64,000 nucleotides of DNA from Spirochaeta lutea (GTDB taxonomy: Bacteria; Spirochaetota; Spirochaetia; DSM-27196; Salinispiraceae), in assembly GCF_000758165.1 (NCBI RefSeq), contig NZ_JNUP01000064.1:1-64000 (forward strand). Direction: 5' to 3'. The translations under genes and the position numbers were made by a program. Below, piece by piece: positions 60,091 to 64,000 of the stretch (positions are counted from its first letter, which is position 1; each line of letters opens with the position of its first letter). The notes under the pieces are model-generated. The model did no database searches and was not told where the DNA came from. It worked only from the letters and a program-made list of their open reading frames with translations.

Positions 60091-63000
60091 TCAGCTCCGG
60101 CCTCGAATTTCCTCCATCCGGTGGTAAATCGCCCGGAGGCGGGCTCTGATAGGCTCGCTGTCTTCTTTGGGAAGAATGGCAGCCATTTCCGTCAGCAGTC
60201 CGAAGGCTCGGCCGACCTTGGGCTGCTCTTCCGCGGGAGCGGCTTGCTTCGGAGCCTGGGCTTGCTTCGGAGCCTGGGATGGCGCGGGCGGGACAGGATG
60301 GGATTGGGAGGGATGCGAACCCGCGGGATTGGGGGACACCGTTTCCGGCCTCCCCGAAGCCCTTGGGGTTGTCGGGACAGGGGAATCCCCCTGAGCCTGA
60401 CTTGCCAAACTCTTGTTCACCCGGCGTAACAGGTCCTTGGTTCCGCTGGCGGCAAATTCCGCGCGGATCGATTCCGGCAGTTCATCGGTGAGCTTCAGCA
60501 GATAGTCAAACAGACCGATTTGACGCTGGGGGTCCACACCGGAACTGCGGCTTCCTCGGCGGTCCTGCCCCGCGGGCGGGGTCTTGCCCGGGAATGCGCT
60601 TGGCGGCCCAGGGGGGGATTGGGCTGAGGCGGGACGGCGATCCGGCTGGGATTCAGAAACCGGCTGCTGATCTCCCAGGGGCAGTTCTTCTCGGGATTCC
60701 TTCTCAGTATCGGTTCCCTGATTCCCTAGGGATGCGAGATCCATATCCGGCTCTGCTCCGGATTCTGCTAAATCGGGCTCTGCTTCTGCCTCAGCTTCCG
60801 TTTCTGCTTCTGCCTCAGCTTCCGTTTTTTCATCTGTCTCCGCTTCCGTCCCAGTCGGGGTCTCCAGTGCCTGGTCAGCCTCAGATGTCTGGTTGGCCGC
60901 CGAGTCCTGTTCGGGCTCAAGCTCGGGTTCCTCGTCAAAGAGGGCTGCATCCAGGGGCTCAAAATCACCTTCGGAAATCAATTCTTCCTCGGGATCGATA
61001 GCACCATCGAATTCCGGCTCGGTTTCCTCGGTAATAAAGTCATCTTCCAGATGGATTCCATCCTGCTCGGGGGGGGTGTCCCCGGGTACGGTTTGAATCT
61101 GCCCATCGTCTTCCCCGTGATGGGGGGTGAGGGCGTCATCTGAGTAGGGTTCCCGAGGGGATTCGTTAGCTGGCTGCGGGGCGTATTCCTCGGGTTCATC
61201 CCAATTCTGCCGGTGGGGTGGGTATGATTCTTGGGGCGGCTGGGTCTGTTCAGGTGCCTGGGGTTGGGGGGCAGGTGCTTGGGGCGGCTGGGGTGGCTGC
61301 TCCTGCCTCGGAGGCGTGCTCGGGGGTCGTTCGGGGGCCGGGGGAGGCGGGGTTTGAGCCTGGGGTCCGGGCTGCGCCTGGGGTGGTATGGGTGGGGTCT
61401 GGGGGGCCTGGGTCTGGGCCGGATAGGGGGCAGCAGGCGGCTGGGGGGGCTGGACCGGTTGCCGGGGTGGATATCCCGGCGGAGGAAAGGCAGGCTGGGG
61501 AGGCTCTTGGTAGCCCTCCGGTGCTGCTGAATCAGCATAGCCTCCGGACTGACCTTGGGGTGCCCGGAGATCATCTTCAGGAGAACGGCGGACAGTGGGC
61601 TCGTCTACCATATTCATAAAGGGTTCTGAGATATCGCGTTCGGGCTGCTCAGATCTTGATCCTGGGTAACCGCCGGACTGGGATCCCGGGGTGACGCCGG
61701 ATCCCAGGTTTGCGTAGCCGGACTCCGGCTCAGGTTGCTCTTCATCCTGCTCGGGCTCCTCAAGGATTTCGTCTATTTCCAGTCCCTCTTCTTCAAATAA
61801 AAATTCTTCATCAATGAGAGATTGGGTGTCGCCGAAATCCAGAACAGGAACGATATCTTCGTCAATCCCCTGGGGATTGTCCATATCGAGCCCATCGCTG
61901 CTCGCCGCAGCGGCGCTGCCGAATTTGCCTAAAGCAGATAGGCTTCGGTGCCAGGCTTCGCCGTGTTCATCCTGGTATGCGGATACCGCCTCTTCATACA
62001 GTTCCAGACTCTGGTTCAGGCTGGTGAGGTCATCCGGGGTTGCCCTCTTTCCTTGGAGGCTGATAAGTTCATCCGCTGCACCCAGGGCTTCGGCCCGCAT
62101 TCCAAGATTTTGGTAGGTACGGGCCATGAGGCTGAGTATCTCTGCATCCCCGGGAATTCGGGCGTTAAGACCTTCCAACTGCCCCAAGGCCTGTTCGTAC
62201 TCCCGGTGGTCCAGCATGATGGATACGAGGTAGACCGCTGCGGCACGATCCTCCGGAGTCTGCTCCAGGTAGGCAGTGAGGATTTCTTTGGCACGCTGAT
62301 ATTCGCCGCCCTCGTTCCAGGCCATGGCTTCAGCATGGGCGGGTGCTATGGGTTTTTCATTGAGCAGGGTTTGATTTTTCGGCTTACGGCTTCCCAGCTT
62401 CCGGGCCCGGTCGAAATACTCCTGAGCCTGGGTCCGGTCATTTTCCAGAAGGGAAATAATCCCCATAAGCCTGTCCATTTCGGGGGTTTGGTTTCCATTT
62501 CGCTGAAACGAATCAAGGACAGCCTTGGCTTCAGTGATATCTCCGCGCTTCCTCAGGGCTTGGGCGTAATGGTAGGCAATTTCGGGATTTTCCGGATTCC
62601 TGTCATAGAGGGTTTGCAGATCCGCTGCCGAGCTTCCTTCACGATCGGAATGTTCGAGGAGGTGCCCGAGATTTACTGCGGCACGTTCATATTCCGGCGC
62701 GTTATCCAGGGCGCTCTTGTAGAGTTGAATTGCCTCGTCCTGTCTTCCTTGGCGGGCATAGGTTGTTGCAAGGTTGTTCTTTGCCCGGACATTAGAATCA
62801 TCCAAAGATAGAATTTCTTTAAACGCCTGCTCACTCTCATCGTATTTTTCCAGATGTTGCCGGATTATTCCCAGATTATTCAGGGCGTCAATCCAACCAG
62901 GCCGGAGGGAAAGGGCACGCTCGAAATCCTTTTCAGCATCATTGTAGGAATCCAGGTGTTGGAGAACCACCCCGCGGTTATAGAGGATCATGGGATGGTT

Positions 63001-63519
63001 CGGGTCCTGATCCAACCCCCTGTTGTAGACTTCCAGGGCAGAGTGGTAGTCGCCCTGCTGCTCATACAGGGTTCCCAGGTTGTTATAGGCCATCATGAGG
63101 TCGGGATCCAGGGTGATTGCATGGCTATACGACTCCACCGCGTCGGCAAACCGTTTCTGCTGCTTGTATACATTCCCCAGGTTGTAGGAGATATCCGCCC
63201 TCTCACCATGGTTTTCCCGGGCTTCCATGAGAACCTGCTCGGCCTTTCCGAGTTCCCCGTTGAATCGGTACATCACACCGAGGTTGTTCAATGCTTCAAT
63301 ATTCCCAGGCCTGAGTTCCAGGGCGCGATGAAACTCACCGATGGCTCGCTTGTATTCCTTTCTGGACCCCAGAACCATTCCCATGAGAATGTGCGGGGAG
63401 GCAGCGTAGGAGGCCTTCGCCATTACCTCCTTGGCATATTTTTCAGCGGTTTCCAGGTCCTGGAGGGCGTAGGCACGTGTTGCCCGGGTCATTAAATCTT
63501 CTAAAACTGTTTTTACCAT
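60091..63519 (-). CDS. Giant TPR-repeat protein with Pro-rich and acidic C-terminal regions
   Basis: 1142 residues, no signal peptide. Residues ~10-480 hold a dozen or more tetratricopeptide repeats (A-x-x-x-Y-x-x-A-L units such as AIGEFHRALELRPGNIEALN, AVESYSHAITLDPDLMMAYN, ALEVYNRGLDQDPNHPMILY). Residues ~575-650 are acidic, ~660-830 are rich in Pro/Gln with little predicted structure, and ~870-960 are Glu/Ala repeats. The C-terminal ~180 residues contain two short helical segments (IGLFDYLLKLTDELPESIRAEFA; KVGRAFGLLTEMAAILPKEDSEPI), probably the interaction sites. A scaffold for a multiprotein complex is likely; partners unknown. It follows a fibronectin-III gene by 5 bases. Confidence 0.85.
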   Translation of the reverse strand: MVKTVLEDLMTRATRAYALQDLETAEKYAKEVMAKASYAASPHILMGMVLGSRKEYKRAIGEFHRALELRPGNIEALNNLGVMYRFNGELGKAEQVLMEARENHGERADISYNLGNVYKQQKRFADAVESYSHAITLDPDLMMAYNNLGTLYEQQGDYHSALEVYNRGLDQDPNHPMILYNRGVVLQHLDSYNDAEKDFERALSLRPGWIDALNNLGIIRQHLEKYDESEQAFKEILSLDDSNVRAKNNLATTYARQGRQDEAIQLYKSALDNAPEYERAAVNLGHLLEHSDREGSSAADLQTLYDRNPENPEIAYHYAQALRKRGDITEAKAVLDSFQRNGNQTPEMDRLMGIISLLENDRTQAQEYFDRARKLGSRKPKNQTLLNEKPIAPAHAEAMAWNEGGEYQRAKEILTAYLEQTPEDRAAAVYLVSIMLDHREYEQALGQLEGLNARIPGDAEILSLMARTYQNLGMRAEALGAADELISLQGKRATPDDLTSLNQSLELYEEAVSAYQDEHGEAWHRSLSALGKFGSAAAASSDGLDMDNPQGIDEDIVPVLDFGDTQSLIDEEFLFEEEGLEIDEILEEPEQDEEQPEPESGYANLGSGVTPGSQSGGYPGSRSEQPERDISEPFMNMVDEPTVRRSPEDDLRAPQGQSGGYADSAAPEGYQEPPQPAFPPPGYPPRQPVQPPQPPAAPYPAQTQAPQTPPIPPQAQPGPQAQTPPPPAPERPPSTPPRQEQPPQPPQAPAPQPQAPEQTQPPQESYPPHRQNWDEPEEYAPQPANESPREPYSDDALTPHHGEDDGQIQTVPGDTPPEQDGIHLEDDFITEETEPEFDGAIDPEEELISEGDFEPLDAALFDEEPELEPEQDSAANQTSEADQALETPTGTEAETDEKTEAEAEAETEAEAEAEPDLAESGAEPDMDLASLGNQGTDTEKESREELPLGDQQPVSESQPDRRPASAQSPPGPPSAFPGKTPPAGQDRRGSRSSGVDPQRQIGLFDYLLKLTDELPESIRAEFAASGTKDLLRRVNKSLASQAQGDSPVPTTPRASGRPETVSPNPAGSHPSQSHPVPPAPSQAPKQAQAPKQAAPAEEQPKVGRAFGLLTEMAAILPKEDSEPIRARLRAIYHRMEEIRGRS

Positions 63520-63524
63520 GCACT

Positions 63525-64000
63525 CTATCCTTCAGCCCGAATATGAACTTCACTTGATAATTCCAGGGGAATATGAGCCCCCCGCTGGGGATTGTTGGAA
63601 TAATTATAACTACCTACCCTAAAATAATACACTCTACCGGGCTGGAGGCCCTGGATAAGCGCCTGATTCCCCTGCTCCACCCTGCGGGGGTTCTGGTCGA
63701 AATAGGTATCCGGTCCCGTTCCGAAGAACACCATGTAACCCTCGGGGTTACCCCGTAGTACCGGATTCCATTCTAAGAGCACACCGTCCTCGGTGTTGCT
63801 CACCCGTACTCCCTGGGGTGCCGGGGGAACCGGGTCGGTTCGATATTCGACAGAAAGACTCCGGAGACCGGGTTTATTCTCCCTGACCCCATCGGGGAGC
63901 AGCTCGACCATGGTGTAGAGAAATCTCCCCCGGTAGGCAGGCCGGGGATCTTCGGAGACCTCTTTAAGGCCTCCTTGGACATCTAGCAGCTGCCAGCGCG
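63525..64000 (-). CDS. C-terminal part of a fibronectin type III-domain protein (5' end outside window)
   Basis: The frame is open from the stop at 63525 to the window edge, so this is the end of a longer gene; at least 157 residues are visible. Residues corresponding to 63530-63840 form one Fn3 domain (PAPQGVRVSNTEDGVLLEWNP, GYMVFFGTGPDTYF, IQGLQPGRVYYFRVGSYN). The preceding part (LLDVQGGLKEVSEDP, RGRFLYTMVELLPDGV) is beta-rich. Fn3 proteins of this kind are usually exported and bind other proteins or glycans. Co-transcription with the TPR gene is likely. Confidence 0.85.
   Translation of the reverse strand, partial: RWQLLDVQGGLKEVSEDPRPAYRGRFLYTMVELLPDGVRENKPGLRSLSVEYRTDPVPPAPQGVRVSNTEDGVLLEWNPVLRGNPEGYMVFFGTGPDTYFDQNPRRVEQGNQALIQGLQPGRVYYFRVGSYNYSNNPQRGAHIPLELSSEVHIRAEG

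Noticed and set aside
60700-60960. Repeat array in the Glu/Ala-coding part of the TPR gene considered as CRISPR or minisatellite
   Set aside because: The repeats are short codon-level repeats of Glu/Ala/Thr within a long open frame, without spacers.

Overview
The window reads as an ordinary stretch of chromosome from a free-living member of the Spirochaetota (Spirochaetaceae-like). The evidence is the archaeal/eukaryotic-type two-subunit phenylalanyl-tRNA synthetase, an EF-G of the spirochaete/mitochondrial EFG1 type, a CarD-type regulator with a long acidic tail, many PP2C/STAS/class III cyclase signalling proteins, and several long conserved proteins without recognisable domains. I see no prophage, integrase, CRISPR array, rRNA or tRNA gene.

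Layout. 0.2-2.9 kb (minus): envelope-stress operon STAS-zinc ribbon / YbjN-like / PspA, then an SDR oxidoreductase. 2.9-4.0 kb (plus): a small secreted protein and an FxsA-like membrane protein. 4.3-7.5 kb (minus): overlapping operon ctpA-rsmE-WecG/TagA glycosyltransferase. 7.7-9.0 kb (minus): dps and a Fur/PerR regulator, both with a matching TTGTA-N5-TACAA palindrome at the promoter. 9.2-11.9 kb (minus): secreted protein plus ArgA-like N-acetylglutamate synthase. 12-15.5 kb (plus): two tandem DUF4230-like proteins, thioredoxin, CorC-type CBS protein. 15.6-15.9 kb: a free-standing small-RNA candidate. 16-20 kb (plus): leuS and a conserved unknown. 20.2-23 kb (minus): a lytic transglycosylase and a DAHP synthase-prephenate dehydratase fusion. 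23-27.2 kb (plus): a partner-switching module (GAF-SpoIIE phosphatase, STAS antagonist, RsbW-like kinase, CBS-SpoIIE phosphatase). 27.4-29.1 kb (minus): secreted coiled-coil protein. 29.2-33 kb (plus): alanine dehydrogenase, HPt, receiver, peptide-binding protein. 33-34.4 kb (plus): CarD and endonuclease III, overlapping. 34.6-37.5 kb (minus): KaiC-like ATPase and fusA. 37.6 kb (plus): DUF72. 38.5-42.6 kb (minus): three-gene class III cyclase operon. 42.8-45.6 kb (minus): ABC importer of the TrpXYZ/COG2984 type. 45.7-49 kb (plus): EamA transporter, ThrH, hybrid histidine kinase. 49-51.1 kb (minus): cNMP-binding protein with a nucleoside-phosphorylase-like C-terminus. 51.2-54.4 kb: LiaF-like protein, conserved unknown, methyltransferase-like membrane protein, PlsY. 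54.6-56.4 kb (plus): FakA-FakB (DhaL-DegV) fusion, divergent from PlsY. 56.6-60 kb (minus): pheS-pheT. 60.1-64 kb (minus): giant TPR protein and a partial fibronectin-III protein.

Four patterns cut across the genes. (1) A family of ~105-bp elements with ~20-bp terminal inverted repeats bounded by TA (TAGTGCGCAAAAGGTTGTAA-type ends) occurs at least seven times, always between genes; it looks like a non-autonomous MITE-like repeat. (2) About ten genes have a -10 box (often TGNTATACT) only 4-10 nt before the start codon and mostly no Shine-Dalgarno, which suggests frequent leaderless transcription. (3) An RNA candidate upstream of leuS has its own promoter and terminator and carries the anti-Shine-Dalgarno string ACCTCCTTT twice, once in the terminator loop. 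(4) Signalling proteins are dense (two SpoIIE phosphatases, two STAS proteins, an RsbW-like kinase, a cyclase, a cNMP receptor, a hybrid kinase, an HPt and a receiver), with lipid (FakAB/PlsY) and aromatic amino-acid (DAHPS-PDT) functions joined by fusion or proximity.
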